Shown one piece after another: positions 1 through 10,504 of a stretch of 64,000 nt of DNA. Both the position numbers and the translations under genes were made by a program. Within the stretch, counting starts at the first letter, position 1; each line of letters opens with the position of its first letter. Source of the DNA: an uncultured Hyphomicrobium sp. (GTDB lineage Bacteria; Pseudomonadota; Alphaproteobacteria; Rhizobiales; Hyphomicrobiaceae); NCBI RefSeq assembly GCF_902826555.1, contig NZ_CADEFI010000001.1, positions 200,971-264,970 on the forward strand, given 5' to 3'. The notes beneath the pieces are model-generated. The model was not told the origin of the DNA, ran no database searches, and worked only from the letters and a program-made list of their open reading frames with translations.

Positions 1-274
1 GCTCCGAGACATAAGCGATGTACTCGGTCTCCGCGTTCTCGGCGAGGAGGTGATAGAACGGCTGGTCCTTCAGCGGACGGTTCTCGGCGGGAATCGACTG
101 GTACCAGTCTTCGGTGTTGTTGAAGACGGGATCGATATCGAACACGCCGCCGCGGAATGCGTAGACGCGATGGCGCACGACCTGCCCGAGCGCATACTTC
201 GCCCTGCGCACAGCCGGGGTACTGGCTGCACGCTTGCGACGGCGCGGCGATGGCTGCGTGGCTTTACGCGACAT
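1..274 (-). CDS. hspQ: Heat shock protein HspQ (YccV-like), C-terminus cut by window edge
   Basis: The gene reads leftwards from an ATG at 274 and has no stop before base 1, so the 3' end is missing. A basic tail of about 25 residues rich in Arg, Lys and Ala comes first. The conserved hemimethylated-DNA-binding fold then starts with AKYALGQVVRHR, followed by GGVFDIDPVFNNTEDWY and PFYHLLAENAETEYIAYVSE, the core of the HspQ family. In E. coli HspQ is a small Lon-linked factor that promotes turnover of certain proteins; the same role here is inference. The basic N-terminal extension is longer than in E. coli. Confidence 0.9.
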   Translation of the reverse strand, partial: MSRKATQPSPRRRKRAASTPAVRRAKYALGQVVRHRVYAFRGGVFDIDPVFNNTEDWYQSIPAENRPLKDQPFYHLLAENAETEYIAYVSE

Positions 275-366
275 GTTCCTATCCCCAGGGCGCATTCGAG
301 GGGAGAGGCCCACCAATGTCAACCAATCTGTCGAACATAGTTGATGGCACGGGCGGGCGCGCGATG

Positions 367-1422
367 TCAGAATCCGTAGGCGGCCGCGCGTTCCGGATCC
401 TTCTCGGCGACGAGGCGCGCCAGATCGACGATCACCTTGGCCTGCTTCCAAGTGGCGTCGTCCTGCATCTTGCCGTCGATCATGACGGCTCCGGTGCCGT
501 CGGGCATGGCCTCGAGAATACGCTTGGCAAACGCAACCTCTTTCGCGTCGGGCGAAAAAACGCGCTTGGCGATGTCGATCTGCGTGGGATGCAGCGACCA
601 GGCGCCGAGGCAGCCCTGGATGAAGGCGTTGCGGAACTGCGCTTCACAGGCGGCGCCGTCAGAAAAATCGCCGAAGGGACCGTAGAACGGCTTCAGGCCG
701 TAGGCGAGGCAGGCATCGACCATCTTGCCGACGGTGTAGTGCCAGAGATCCTGCTGATAGCGGGCGCGCGCAGCGGTCGCGTCGGTCCCGGCATCCTGCA
801 GCACGTAGTAGTCCGGGTGACCGCCGCCGACGCGTGTCGTCTTCATGCCGCGGGAGGCGGCGAGGTCGGCGGGACCGAGGCTCATGCCGTGCATGCGGGG
901 CGAGGCGCCGGCGATGGCCTCGACGTTCTTCACGCCCTCGGCCGTCTCCAGGATGGCGTGGATCAGGATCGGGCGTTTGACGGCGTACCTGGCTTCAAGC
1001 TGGGCGAGGAGCTGGTCGAGATAGTGAATGTCCCAGGGGCCCTCGACCTTGGGCAGCATGATGACGTCGACCTTGTTGCCGGCCTCGCGGACGATCTCCG
1101 TCACGTCGTCGAGCATCCAGGGCGAGTTCAAGCAATTGATGCGGGTCCAGAGACCGGTGGAGCCGAAGTCGTTGTCGCGGGCCATCTGGATGAAGCCCTT
1201 GCGCGCGGCTTCCTTGTCGCCCACCGGTATCGCGTCCTCGAGATTGCCGAGCACGACATCCACCTGGCCGGCGATGTCCTTGATCTTGGAGCGGATCTTC
1301 TCGTTGTGGGGCGGCACGAAGTGAATCATGCGCTCGATGCGTACCGGGAGCGCGCGATAGGGCTCGGGTGCGCCGATGGCGAGAGGGGAAAAATGCTTCG
1401 CGGGCGTGCGGACGGCGCTCAT
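367..1422 (-). CDS. CitE/HpcH family CoA-ester lyase (malyl-CoA lyase-like)
   Basis: The protein has 351 residues and a single TIM-barrel domain. Family motifs are GNLEDAIP, the metal-binding region [18 protein letters not shown] and [10 protein letters not shown], then [14 protein letters not shown] and SLHPTQI near the C-terminus. This pattern is typical of the citrate lyase beta / malyl-CoA lyase family, which cleaves beta-hydroxyacyl-CoA thioesters such as malyl-CoA or beta-methylmalyl-CoA into glyoxylate and an acyl-CoA. The substrate cannot be decided from sequence. The ATG at 1422 has a GAGG about 8 bases upstream. It follows phaZ on the same strand after 111 bp, so a link to acetyl-CoA or PHB carbon flow is possible but not shown. 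Confidence 0.82.
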   Translation of the reverse strand: MSAVRTPAKHFSPLAIGAPEPYRALPVRIERMIHFVPPHNEKIRSKIKDIAGQVDVVLGNLEDAIPVGDKEAARKGFIQMARDNDFGSTGLWTRINCLNSPWMLDDVTEIVREAGNKVDVIMLPKVEGPWDIHYLDQLLAQLEARYAVKRPILIHAILETAEGVKNVEAIAGASPRMHGMSLGPADLAASRGMKTTRVGGGHPDYYVLQDAGTDATAARARYQQDLWHYTVGKMVDACLAYGLKPFYGPFGDFSDGAACEAQFRNAFIQGCLGAWSLHPTQIDIAKRVFSPDAKEVAFAKRILEAMPDGTGAVMIDGKMQDDATWKQAKVIVDLARLVAEKDPERAAAYGF

Positions 1423-1533
1423 CGGGAGAACCTCGGATCAGTGGGTATGGAGGGAGAATGCGCCGCACTCTAGTAGCAGGGCGGCGCCTGTCAACGCAGG
1501 CTCCGCCGTGATCGCGGTCCGGGCCAATGTGTC

Positions 1534-2907
1534 TCAGCCAGCCGAGCCGTTGGGGACGCTGCCGTTTGGAGCCGCGGCGCCGTTGGGGCCGCGCCAATCG
1601 ACGATATTCTCGCGTGTCGCGTGCAGGGAATGATAGGGCAGCGGAATCTTGGTCTCGCTGCCGCCGACGCGGCGTTTGAACTGGATGGTGCGGATCATCT
1701 CGCGGATGCGGGGGGCGATCTCCGTGCGCCACCGGGTGCCGCTGAAGACGCCGTAATGACCGACGCCGGGCTGGACGTAGTAATAGTGCTCGTCGACAGC
1801 GATGTTCGAGCAGAGGTCGTGGGCGGCTTCGGTCTGGCCGAGGCCGCAGATGTCGTCGCGCTCGCCCTCGACGGTCATCAGCGCGGTCTTGCGGATCGCC
1901 GAGCAATCGACGCGCTGGCCGCGATACATCATCTCGCCCTTGGGCAAGGTGTGATCCTGGAACACGTTCTTGACGGTCTGCAGGTAGAACTCCGCCGGCA
2001 GGTCCATGACGGCGAGGTACTCTTCGTAGAACGTCTTGTGCTGATTGACCGAGTCGCAGTCGCCTTTGACGAGGTTCTCGAACAGCTTCATGTGCGCCTG
2101 GGTGTGGCGCTCGAGGTTCATGGTCATGAAGCCCGTGAGCTGGATGAAACCCGGGTAGACGCGGCGGCCGAAGCCTGCATTCGGGAACGGCACGTAGTTG
2201 ATGACGTTGCTCTCGAACCAGGAGATCGGCTTCTCCTCGGCGAGCTTGTTGACCTGGGTCGGATTGCGGCGCGTGTCGATGGGGCCGCCCATCAGCGTCA
2301 TGGAGGCGGGCTGCGCAGGATCGTCGTTCGCTGCCATCACGGCCGCTGCGGCCAGCGCCGGCACGGCCGGCTGGCAGACGGCGATGACATGCGTGTTGGG
2401 GCCGAGGAACTGGATGAATTCGATGATGTAGCTGATGAAGTCGTCGAGATCGAAGGCGCCCTCGTAGACCGGGATGTCGCGCGCATCGGACCAATCGGTG
2501 ATGTAGAGATTGTGCTCCTTGATCAGCTCCTGCACGGTGCCGCGCAGGAGGGTCGCGTAGTGGCCCGACATGGGGGCGATCAGCAGCACCTTCGGATCGT
2601 AGCGCTTGCCGACGACTGTCTCGTCGCGGTCGAAGTGGAGGAGATTGCAGAAGGTCTTCTTCAGCACGATTTCCTCGCGCACCGGCACCGTGAGGCCACC
2701 GACGCGGGTCTCCTTGATGCCGAACTCGGGCTTGCCGTAGCGGCGCGTCATGCCTTCGAACACCTCGCAGGCGGCGGCGATGTTCTTGGCCATCTCGGTG
2801 TTGGCGAAGGGATTGAGCGGTGTCTCGAATTGCGCCTTGAGCGCGCGGGTCATGAGACGGACCGGATGCAGCAGCGTGTGTGTCAGTTCGTAGGTATAGT
2901 AGTGCAT
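1534..2907 (-). CDS. phaZ: Intracellular polyhydroxyalkanoate depolymerase
   Basis: The protein has 457 residues and matches the intracellular PHB depolymerase family throughout, starting MHYYTYELTHTLLHP. The lipase-box-like motif is AVCQPAVP, with Cys178 replacing the usual Ser nucleophile, as in the Ralstonia PhaZ type. GERDDICG and the late GVGHYGVFSG carry the likely acidic and His members of the triad. It has no signal peptide, which fits degradation of stored granules in the cytoplasm. The C-terminus carries a low-complexity Asn/Gly/Pro tail. It is transcribed away from the transglutaminase cluster across a 311-bp divergent region. Confidence 0.92.
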   Translation of the reverse strand: MHYYTYELTHTLLHPVRLMTRALKAQFETPLNPFANTEMAKNIAAACEVFEGMTRRYGKPEFGIKETRVGGLTVPVREEIVLKKTFCNLLHFDRDETVVGKRYDPKVLLIAPMSGHYATLLRGTVQELIKEHNLYITDWSDARDIPVYEGAFDLDDFISYIIEFIQFLGPNTHVIAVCQPAVPALAAAAVMAANDDPAQPASMTLMGGPIDTRRNPTQVNKLAEEKPISWFESNVINYVPFPNAGFGRRVYPGFIQLTGFMTMNLERHTQAHMKLFENLVKGDCDSVNQHKTFYEEYLAVMDLPAEFYLQTVKNVFQDHTLPKGEMMYRGQRVDCSAIRKTALMTVEGERDDICGLGQTEAAHDLCSNIAVDEHYYYVQPGVGHYGVFSGTRWRTEIAPRIREMIRTIQFKRRVGGSETKIPLPYHSLHATRENIVDWRGPNGAAAPNGSVPNGSAG

Positions 2908-3218
2908 TAACCTCGCCCTCCCGCCGGGTGCTCGGTTGCAATGCAGCAGGGTCGCTCGGTGACGTCAAGCATTCCGTCTCAGAAATGTCGTAATTGCCCT
3001 AATGGCAGGCAAATATGTGACTAATCTTTGAGCTAAACGCCCGCAGTTCCCGGCTTGACCGTCAAATGCCCGACAAGGCAGCATCGTTGCAGTGCACAAG
3101 GGGCTGGGCCGTCATCTCGACGTCAGACGCAGGTTTCGACTCGTCCCTCAATTGATCCTGCGTCCGATCGGAAAACCGGCCTGCACTCCGGAAGCATTCG
3201 AGAGGTCCGCTCCCGGCA
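2908..3218. other. Divergent intergenic region phaZ / amidoligase cluster
   Basis: These 311 bases separate two divergent genes. The half near phaZ is relatively A+T rich (about 2985-3045) and should carry promoters, but I see no pair of -35/-10 boxes good enough to assign. The half near 3163-3198 holds one copy of a dispersed repeat, listed separately. No convincing ORF or RNA gene was seen. Confidence 0.5.
3163..3198 (+). repeat. Dispersed intergenic repeat, copy 1
   Basis: The core TCCGATCGGAAAACCGG is identical to 23897-23913. It is followed, after a short variable part, by CCGGAAGCA, as in the second copy. This copy is shortened by three bases in the middle. Its placement between genes and its palindromic core fit the small dispersed repeats of Hyphomicrobiales genomes. 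Confidence 0.6.
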
Positions 3219-6200
3219 ATGGGCATCCTAACCAGCCTCCACCATGTTACCCGCTACAAGTACGATCGGCCCGTGGCGCTGGGGCCTCAAGTCATCCGGC
3301 TCCGGCCTGCCGCTCACTGTCGTGTGCGCGTTCCGAGCTACTCGCTGAAAGTCGAGCCTGCCAATCACTTCGTGAATTGGCAGCAGGATCCGCACGGGAA
3401 TTGGCTTGCCCGATACGTGTTCCCGGAGAAAACGACCGAGTACAGCGTCACGGTCGATCTCCTGGCCGAGATGGCGATCGTCAATCCGTTCGATTTCTTC
3501 GTCGAAAGCTCCGCCGAGAAGCTTCCGTTCACCTACTCCGAAGAGCTCGAGGTCGATCTCGCGCCCTATCTTGTCACCGACAATCCCGGTCCGCTCCTGG
3601 CGCAGTTTCTGGCCACCATTCCGCGCGAGGCGGAACGGACGGTGGATTTTCTGGTCGAGCTCAATGCGCGTATCAATCGCGAGATCAGCTATCTCATCCG
3701 CATGGAGCCCGGCGTGCAGGCGCCGGAGGAGACGCTCAAACTCGGTTCAGGTTCGTGCCGCGACTCGGCTTGGCTGCTCGTGCACGTGCTGCGCCATCTC
3801 GGGCTCGCGGCCCGCTTCGTCTCCGGCTACCTGATCCAGCTCAAGCCCGATCTCAAGTCTCTCGACGGGCCGTCCGGAACGGATGTCGATTTCACCGACC
3901 TGCATGCGTGGACCGAAGTCTACCTGCCGGGCGCCGGGTGGATCGGACTCGATCCGACATCCGGGCTCTTCTGCGGCGAGGGCCACATTCCACTGGCGGC
4001 GACTCCGCACTACGGCACCGCGTCTCCGATCAGCGGAACGGTGGATCCGGCGGAAGTCGACTTCTCCTTCGACATGAAGGTCGAGCGCATCGCAGAGAAG
4101 CCGCGCGTCACGCTGCCGTTCTCGGACGATGCTTGGGAGGCGCTTCTCAAGCTCGGCGATGCCGTCGATACAGATCTCTCGGTGCAAGGCGTCGGCCTCA
4201 CCATGGGCGGCGAGCCGACGTTCGTCTCCATCGACGACTACCAGTCCGCGGAGTGGAACACCGCTGCCGTCGGACCTACAAAGCGGTCGCGTGCCGACGA
4301 TCTCATTCGCCGCCTGCGGGCGCGCTTCGCGCCGGGCGGCTTCCTGCATTACGGACAGGGCAAGTGGTATCCCGGCGAAAGCCTGCCGCGGTGGACTTTT
4401 TCGCTGTACTGGCGGCGCGACGGAAAGCCGATTTGGCGCAACGATTGCCTGGTGGCGCGCGAAGGCTATCTCGCGCCGACGGATATCGACGGGGCGAAAG
4501 CCTTCATGGAGGGCATTTCCGAGAGGCTCGGCGTGGGCGGCGACTATGTGGTCCCTGCCTACGAGGATCCGGCGCACTGGATCATCAAGGAAGCTCAGCT
4601 TCCCGTGAACGTGGATCCCTCCGACAGTAAGCTCGAAGACAAGGAGGAGAGGGCGCGTATCGCGCGGGTGTTCGACCGTGGGCTCAGCGTCGCATCGGGG
4701 TTCGTGCTGCCGATCCAGCGCTGGCAGACGCGGGCCGGCAAAGGCTGGATGAGCGAAAAGTGGAAGCTCAGGCGGCAGCATCTGTTCCTGATGCCCGGCG
4801 ATAGCCCTCTGGGGCTTCGGCTGCCTCTCGGGGGCTTGCCGTGGTTGCCGCCGCATGCGGTTCCGCACGTGGTGGCCGACGATCCATTTGCAGAGCGGGG
4901 GGAGCTTCCGGATCCGGACGCCCTCATGCAGATTTACAGCCGTGTCGGCGACAACCCCTACCGGCAGCCGATCCCGCTCGCGCAAGACATCGAAGGCGCG
5001 TCCGTGCGCACGGCGATGGCGGTGGAGCTGCGCGAGGGCAAGCTCTGCGTGTTCATGCCACCGCTCGGTGTGCTCGAAGACTATCTGGAGCTGATGACGG
5101 CCATCGAGGCAACGGCCGACGAGCTCGATCTTCCGGTGCATATCGAAGGCTATCCGCCGCCGCCAGATCACCGCTTGAACGTGATCAAGGTCACGCCCGA
5201 TCCGGGCGTCATCGAGGTCAACATTCATCCGGCCTCGACGTGGCGCGACTGCGTGGCGACGACCGAGGGCATCTACGAGGAGGCGCGGCTTTCGCGGCTC
5301 GGCACCGACAAGTTCATGGTCGATGGGCGACACACCGGCACCGGTGGCGGTAATCACGTGGTCGTGGGCGGGCCGACGCCATGGCAAAGCCCGTTCCTGC
5401 GCCGTCCCGATCTGCTCAAGAGCCTGATCGTGTTCTGGCAGCGCCATCCGTCGCTGTCCTATCTGTTCTCGGGGCTGTTCATCGGTCCGACCAGCCAGGC
5501 GCCCCGTGTCGACGAGGGGCGTCACGAAAGCCTCTACGAGCTCGAGATCGCACTCGGCAACATTCCGCCGCCGTTCGGAGGGACGACTCCCCAGCCGTGG
5601 CTGGTGGACCGGCTTCTGCGCAATCTCATGGTCGACTCCTCGGGCAACACGCATCGCAGCGAAATCTGCATCGATAAGCTCTATTCGCCGGACAGCACCT
5701 CCGGCCGCCTCGGTCTGGTCGAGTTCCGCTCGTTCGAGATGCCGCCGGACGGCCGCATGAGCTTGGCGCAGCAGCTCCTGATCCGGGCGCTGATCGCGAA
5801 ATTCTGGGCGGAGCCGGAGCAGGGAGATCTCGTGCGCTGGGGCACGACACTGCACGACAAATTCATGCTCGAGCACTTTGTCTGGGCGGATTTTCTGGAT
5901 GTGCTCGACGCGCTCGGCCGGGCGGGCTACGCTTTCAAGCCGGAATGGTTCGAGGCGCAGCGGGAGTTCCGCTTTCCGTACTACGGAAGTGTCGAGCACG
6001 GAGGCGTGAAGCTCGAGGTGCGCCAGGCGCTCGAGCCGTGGCATGTGATGGGCGAAGAAGGAATGGCCGGGGGGACGGTGCGTTTCGTGGATTCATCGGT
6101 CGAGCGGGTGCAGGTGAAAGCCGACGGGTTCAATCCGCGGCGGCATGTGCTCGCCTGCAACGGGCGGCGCGTTCCGTTGACGTCCACGGGGCGTTCGGGC

Positions 6201-6518
6201 GAGTTCGTGGCGGGTGTGCGCTACAAGGCGTGGCAGCCGGCGTCGGGGCTGCATGCGACACTGCCGGTGCATGCGCCGTTGACGTTCGATGTCGTGGATA
6301 CCTGGAGCCATCGCTCGCTCGGCGGGTGCGTCTATCATGTCGCGCATCCGGGCGGCCGCAGCTACGAGACGTTTCCCGTCAACACATACGAGGCGGAGGC
6401 ACGGCGTCTGGCGCGCTTCCAGGAGCACGGCCATACGCCGGGGCTGATGACGACGCCGGCACCGGAGCGCAACGACGAGTATCCTTCGACGCTCGATCTC
6501 AGGCGGGCGCGGGCATGA
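3219..6518 (+). CDS. Transglutaminase-like domain fused to DUF2126 amidoligase
   Basis: The protein has 1099 residues. The N-terminal third is a bacterial transglutaminase-like cysteine peptidase fold starting [16 protein letters not shown]. Its predicted triad is Cys180 ([10 protein letters not shown]), His229 (DLHAWTEVY) and Asp245 (GLDPTSG). The remaining about 750 residues are DUF2126, described by the Aravind group as a glutamine-synthetase-like COOH-NH2 ligase. Motifs include [25 protein letters not shown] and [12 protein letters not shown]. Known family members sit with the two following genes, and the set is predicted to form and trim amide-linked peptides; no substrate is established. 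The next start is 100 bp downstream, so the genes are probably cotranscribed. Confidence 0.85.
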   Translation: MGILTSLHHVTRYKYDRPVALGPQVIRLRPAAHCRVRVPSYSLKVEPANHFVNWQQDPHGNWLARYVFPEKTTEYSVTVDLLAEMAIVNPFDFFVESSAEKLPFTYSEELEVDLAPYLVTDNPGPLLAQFLATIPREAERTVDFLVELNARINREISYLIRMEPGVQAPEETLKLGSGSCRDSAWLLVHVLRHLGLAARFVSGYLIQLKPDLKSLDGPSGTDVDFTDLHAWTEVYLPGAGWIGLDPTSGLFCGEGHIPLAATPHYGTASPISGTVDPAEVDFSFDMKVERIAEKPRVTLPFSDDAWEALLKLGDAVDTDLSVQGVGLTMGGEPTFVSIDDYQSAEWNTAAVGPTKRSRADDLIRRLRARFAPGGFLHYGQGKWYPGESLPRWTFSLYWRRDGKPIWRNDCLVAREGYLAPTDIDGAKAFMEGISERLGVGGDYVVPAYEDPAHWIIKEAQLPVNVDPSDSKLEDKEERARIARVFDRGLSVASGFVLPIQRWQTRAGKGWMSEKWKLRRQHLFLMPGDSPLGLRLPLGGLPWLPPHAVPHVVADDPFAERGELPDPDALMQIYSRVGDNPYRQPIPLAQDIEGASVRTAMAVELREGKLCVFMPPLGVLEDYLELMTAIEATADELDLPVHIEGYPPPPDHRLNVIKVTPDPGVIEVNIHPASTWRDCVATTEGIYEEARLSRLGTDKFMVDGRHTGTGGGNHVVVGGPTPWQSPFLRRPDLLKSLIVFWQRHPSLSYLFSGLFIGPTSQAPRVDEGRHESLYELEIALGNIPPPFGGTTPQPWLVDRLLRNLMVDSSGNTHRSEICIDKLYSPDSTSGRLGLVEFRSFEMPPDGRMSLAQQLLIRALIAKFWAEPEQGDLVRWGTTLHDKFMLEHFVWADFLDVLDALGRAGYAFKPEWFEAQREFRFPYYGSVEHGGVKLEVRQALEPWHVMGEEGMAGGTVRFVDSSVERVQVKADGFNPRRHVLACNGRRVPLTSTGRSGEFVAGVRYKAWQPASGLHATLPVHAPLTFDVVDTWSHRSLGGCVYHVAHPGGRSYETFPVNTYEAEARRLARFQEHGHTPGLMTTPAPERNDEYPSTLDLRRARA

Positions 6519-6617
6519 GGTCGACGGGACCGATCCTTCTTTGCCTTTTCCGGGGAAGCGTCGGGGTGCGCGCGGGAAATCGGGACGCGTGTGTGTGTCG
6601 TGGGCCCTGAGGCAGTC

Positions 6618-9095
6618 ATGGCCTCAGCGGCGGCGACTGCGGGATTGCTGGCCGGATACCGCCCGTTGCCGGGCGTCTACGACGAGATGGTGGACGCGGC
6701 GGGGCAGGTGCGTCCGCATTGGGCGCCGTTCGTGGGGCGGCTTTCAGCCGAGGCCCCCGGTGCTCTTTCGCAGCGCTTTGCGGCGGCAGACCGCTACCTG
6801 AAGGAATCCGGCGTCTTCTACCGGGTCTACGACGATCCGTCGGCGAGCGAGCGGCCGTGGCCGCTCTCGCATGTTCCGCTCCTGATCTCGCCAGAGGATT
6901 GGTCCGTCATCGAGGCTGGCGTGGTGCAGCGCGCGCGGCTGATCGAGGCGTTGCTCGCGGACGTCTACAGTGGCGGCGGAAGGCTCGAAAGCCTCGGCGT
7001 ACCGGCTTCGCTGTTGGCCGGAAGTCCCGACTTCCTGCGTCCGCTCGTACAGGCCGGCCGGTCTCAGCCGCGCCATCTGCATCTCTATGCGGTGGATCTC
7101 GGGCGTAGCCCGAGCGGCGCGTGGTGGGTTCTGCGCGATCGGACGCAGGCTCCCTCCGGAGCCGGCTACGCGCTCGAGAACCGCATTGCGCTGTCGCGGG
7201 GGCTGTCGGACGTGTTTCGCGCTTTCGACGTGCAGCGTCTCGCGCCCTATTTCGATGCGCTGCGGGCCGAGCTGGCGCGTTATCGCGAGACGGACGATGC
7301 AGGCGTGTGCCTGCTGACGCCCGGGCCGCTCAACGAGACCTACTTCGAGCACACCTACCTCGCGCGCTATCTCGGTCTACGTCTCGTCGAGGGGACGGAT
7401 TTGCAGGTGGTCGGAGGTGAGGTCTATCTGCGCACGGTCGGCGGGCTCAGGAAAGTGCGCGTGCTCGTGCGCCGCATCGACGGCGATTTTGCCGATCCGC
7501 TCGAGCTCAATGCGCGCTCCCGGCTCGGGATCGCAGGCCTTGCACGGGCGGCACGGCGCGGCAGCGTCACGTTGGCGAACGGATTGGGCTCAGGGATCGC
7601 CGAGGCGCGCGGATTGCTCGGCTTCCTGCCGGCTCTTGCAGAGCCGCTGCTCGGGGAACGGCTCCTGCTGCCCAACATCGCGACCTGGTGGTGCGGTCAG
7701 GAGGCGGGACGGGATGCCGTCCTCGGTGCCTTCGACGATCGGGTGATCGCGTCGGCGTTCTCTCGCTTGAGCAGCGCCATTCCGCCGGGCGGACCCTGGG
7801 TGGTCTCCGAAATGGGCGGCCCGGAACGGGAGATGCTGACCGAGGCTATCCTGCGCCGGGGCGTCGACTTCGTCGGGCAGGAAGTGGTGAAGCTTTCGAC
7901 GACGCCGGTGTGGTCCGACGGGCGGCTCGCGCCGCATCCGTTCACGCTGCGCGTCTTCGTGGCGGCAACGGCGGATGGCTATACCGTCATGCCGGGCGGG
8001 TTCGCGTTGATCGGTGAACAGCAAGATCTGAGAGCGATTACCATGCAGCGCGGCGCGCGCTCGGCCGACGTGTGGGTGATGTCGCAAGGGCCCGTGGCGC
8101 CGACCAGCCTCATTCCATCGGAGACGCAGATCGTCGTGCGGCGCGGGGACGGCGTGTTGCCGAGCCGGGCCGCCGACAACCTCTTTTGGCTCGCACGCTA
8201 CGTGGAGCGGGCGGAAGCGACCCTGCGGCTCATCCGTGCGGTTGCCACGCGCGTGTCGGGAAGCCGTGCTCAGGGCGCGCCAGACGTGGCGGGGCTCGCC
8301 GAGATGCTGATGCGCTGGGGGGCGACGGAGGTGCCGCGCGGCGAGGACGACGCCATGCACGCCGCCGAGTCCGCGCTGTCGCATCCGGACCTCGACGGCT
8401 CGGTGCCCGCGCTCGTGGCGGCCGCGCGCCGGGCGGGGCTCGGCATTCGCGACCGCTTTCCTCCGGACGCGTGGCGGGCGCTTCAGGACCTGCATGCGTA
8501 TGTGCATGCGCCCGTCGAGCCGGAGGGCCGGGATGTTGCCGTGCTGGAACGCGCGAGCCGTGCCCTGCGCACGATCGCCGCCGTGACGGGATTCCAGCTC
8601 GAGACGATGAATCGCGTTGCCGGATGGCGGTTCCTGAAGCTCGGGTTCCGCATCGAGCGTGCGCTCGCCACGTGCCGGTTCGCGCGGCAGTTCGCGCGTG
8701 CGCAAGGCGGCTCGCGCGAAGAACTCGATCTGCTGCTCGAACTCAACGACTGCCAGATCACCTACCGGTCGCGTTATCCGTTCGGGGCGGCGTTCGCGCC
8801 CGTGATCGATCTCGTGCTGCTCGACGAGAGCAATCCGCGCTCGCTGGCCTTCCAGCTCCAGCGGCTCGAGGAGCATACGCTTGCGCTCCCGTTGCTGCCG
8901 CCTTCGAATAGACCTTCGCCGGCCCTTGCGGTGGCCGACCGGCTGCATGACGTCGTCGCGGCGTTCGATCCCGCGAAGGTGCGCGGCGCCGACATCCTCG
9001 GCATCGAGAACGGGCTCATGCATCTTTCGGATGAAATCTCACACGCCTACTTCCGCGTGCGCGATCCGTTCGTCACGGAAGGCGGGGCGCCGTGA
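6618..9095 (+). CDS. Circularly permuted ATP-grasp protein fused to alpha-E domain
   Basis: I chose the ATG at 6618 because it has a TGAGG Shine-Dalgarno about 5 bases upstream; a GTG at 6591 would add nine residues. The protein has 825 residues. The first about 500 are the circularly permuted ATP-grasp region (DUF404/DUF407), with GVVQRARLIEALLADVY, LTPGPLNETYFEH and NGLGSGIAEARG. From about residue 515 (PSRAADNLFWLARYVERAEATL) the rest is the helical alpha-E domain (DUF403). ATP-grasp enzymes of this kind are predicted to join an amine to a carboxylate using ATP, with alpha-E as partner domain. The stop overlaps the next start as GTGA, which implies translational coupling. Confidence 0.88.
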   Translation: MASAAATAGLLAGYRPLPGVYDEMVDAAGQVRPHWAPFVGRLSAEAPGALSQRFAAADRYLKESGVFYRVYDDPSASERPWPLSHVPLLISPEDWSVIEAGVVQRARLIEALLADVYSGGGRLESLGVPASLLAGSPDFLRPLVQAGRSQPRHLHLYAVDLGRSPSGAWWVLRDRTQAPSGAGYALENRIALSRGLSDVFRAFDVQRLAPYFDALRAELARYRETDDAGVCLLTPGPLNETYFEHTYLARYLGLRLVEGTDLQVVGGEVYLRTVGGLRKVRVLVRRIDGDFADPLELNARSRLGIAGLARAARRGSVTLANGLGSGIAEARGLLGFLPALAEPLLGERLLLPNIATWWCGQEAGRDAVLGAFDDRVIASAFSRLSSAIPPGGPWVVSEMGGPEREMLTEAILRRGVDFVGQEVVKLSTTPVWSDGRLAPHPFTLRVFVAATADGYTVMPGGFALIGEQQDLRAITMQRGARSADVWVMSQGPVAPTSLIPSETQIVVRRGDGVLPSRAADNLFWLARYVERAEATLRLIRAVATRVSGSRAQGAPDVAGLAEMLMRWGATEVPRGEDDAMHAAESALSHPDLDGSVPALVAAARRAGLGIRDRFPPDAWRALQDLHAYVHAPVEPEGRDVAVLERASRALRTIAAVTGFQLETMNRVAGWRFLKLGFRIERALATCRFARQFARAQGGSREELDLLLELNDCQITYRSRYPFGAAFAPVIDLVLLDESNPRSLAFQLQRLEEHTLALPLLPPSNRPSPALAVADRLHDVVAAFDPAKVRGADILGIENGLMHLSDEISHAYFRVRDPFVTEGGAP

Positions 9096-9979
9096 TCTAC
9101 GATATCCGCCAGACGACGTCCTATTCCTACGGTTCCTATGTGCCGTTCGCGGCGCACGTGCTGCGGCTGATGCCGCTCCCGCAACCGGGGCTGGACGTGC
9201 TTGCGCGCGACATGCTGATCGATCCGAGCCCGAGCGAGTTCTCGGCGACGCGCGATTTTTTCGGCAACGCGACGACACACATCACGCTCAAAGCGCCGCA
9301 CAACCGGCTGACGGTCGAAAGCCGGTTCACGGTGGCGCTCACGCCGGGCCCGCTCGTCGTGCCCGAGGAGACGGCGCCATGGGAGGCCGTTCGCCGCGCC
9401 GCGCAGGCGACAACGAGTTTCGCCGCGCGTTCGCCCGTGCATCAGATTTTCGCTTCGCGGCATGTGCCGCTCGACGCGGCGTTCCTCGACTATGCGCGTG
9501 CGGAGTTTCCCTCCGGGCGCCCGGTGCTCGCCGGTGCGATCGGTCTCATGGAAATGTTCCGTCGCGATTTCCGGTACGATCCGGGAGCGACCGACGTCAT
9601 GACGCCGGCCCGGGAGGCGTTCTCGACGCGGCGCGGTGTGTGCCAGGACTTCGCGCATATCATGATCGGCTGCCTGCGCTCGCTGGGTCTGCCTGCGGCC
9701 TATGTCAGCGGATATTTGCGTACGCATCCGCTTCCGGGCATGCCGCGGCTCGAAGGAGCGGACGCCATGCATGCGTGGGTGGCGGTGTGGTGCGGTGAAG
9801 GCGTGGGCTGGCAAGAACTCGATCCGACAAATGCGATGCGCGCCGGGACGGACCATGTGCCGTTGGCCTTCGGGCGCGATTACTCCGACGTTTCGCCGAT
9901 CGACGGCGTGATCTTCGACTCCGGCCGCCATTCGGTCGCGGTTGCGGTGGATGTGCGCGAGCACCAGAGCGGCGCCTAG
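9092..9979 (+). CDS. Transglutaminase-like cysteine peptidase family protein
   Basis: The GTG start overlaps the preceding stop by four bases. The 295-residue protein has the bacterial transglutaminase N-terminal beta domain (MIYDIRQTTSYSYGSYVPFA). The catalytic core follows, with Cys184 in RRGVCQDFAH, His227 in DAMHAWVAV and Asp244 in ELDPTNAM. There is no signal peptide, so it probably acts in the cytoplasm with the two upstream enzymes, perhaps as a peptidase or amidase on the peptide tag they build. In many genomes an Anbu proteasome-like gene follows; here the next gene is an oppositely oriented Lrp regulator. Confidence 0.87.
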   Translation: MIYDIRQTTSYSYGSYVPFAAHVLRLMPLPQPGLDVLARDMLIDPSPSEFSATRDFFGNATTHITLKAPHNRLTVESRFTVALTPGPLVVPEETAPWEAVRRAAQATTSFAARSPVHQIFASRHVPLDAAFLDYARAEFPSGRPVLAGAIGLMEMFRRDFRYDPGATDVMTPAREAFSTRRGVCQDFAHIMIGCLRSLGLPAAYVSGYLRTHPLPGMPRLEGADAMHAWVAVWCGEGVGWQELDPTNAMRAGTDHVPLAFGRDYSDVSPIDGVIFDSGRHSVAVAVDVREHQSGA

Positions 9980-10009
9980 CGCGGAGCGGCGAACCTCGGC
10001 GGTGCTTAC

Positions 10010-10504
10010 TTACGGCGCCGGCGGCCGCAAGGCGGCCAGGGCCGAACCCGGAATCGGCCGGGACTTCACATCACGCAGGACGAAGCTGGATCTCAGGCGC
10101 GTGACGCCCGGGAGCCGCGACAGCTCCTGCTTGTGGATGCGCTCGTAGTCGGCGAGGTCGCGCGCCAGCACCGTCAGCACATAGTCGTCCTCGCCCGACA
10201 TGAGCTGGCAGCCGATGACCGAGGGCGCGGCGAGCACTGCGGCCTCGAAGGATTCGAGGCGCTGCTCGCTCTGGTTCTGCAGGCTTATGAAGACCAGCAC
10301 CGTCATCTCGAGGCCCATGGCGCGACGGTTGATGCGGGCCTGATAGCCCTCAATCACGCCGGAGTCCTCGAGGGCGCGAATGCGGCGGGCAATGGCGGTC
10401 GACGACAGGGGCACGCGCTCGGCGAGCTGCACCTGGCTCAGGCGTCCGTCTTCGAGAAGGGCGGCAAGAATTGCGCGATCGCGCGCATCTAAAGGGTGTT
10501 CCAT
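10010..10504 (-). CDS. Lrp/AsnC family transcriptional regulator
   Basis: The 164-residue protein starts at the ATG at 10504 (MEHPLDARDRAILAALLEDG). An N-terminal winged helix-turn-helix (LSQVQLAERVPLSSTAIARRIRALEDSGVI) is followed by the RAM ligand-binding domain, with GCQLMSGEDDYVLTVLARDLADYE. It is divergent from alanine dehydrogenase across 144 bp, so it probably senses an amino acid, perhaps alanine, and controls ald, as AldR-type Lrp proteins do. The effector is inference. Confidence 0.88.
   Translation of the reverse strand: MEHPLDARDRAILAALLEDGRLSQVQLAERVPLSSTAIARRIRALEDSGVIEGYQARINRRAMGLEMTVLVFISLQNQSEQRLESFEAAVLAAPSVIGCQLMSGEDDYVLTVLARDLADYERIHKQELSRLPGVTRLRSSFVLRDVKSRPIPGSALAALRPPAP

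Noticed and set aside
157..1473. 438-codon plus-strand frame opposite the CoA-ester lyase
   Set aside because: It is the antisense shadow of a gene with clear family motifs, and its product has no recognisable domain.
995..2968. 657-codon minus-strand frame across phaZ and the lyase
   Set aside because: It is an Arg-rich out-of-frame reading of two recognised genes.
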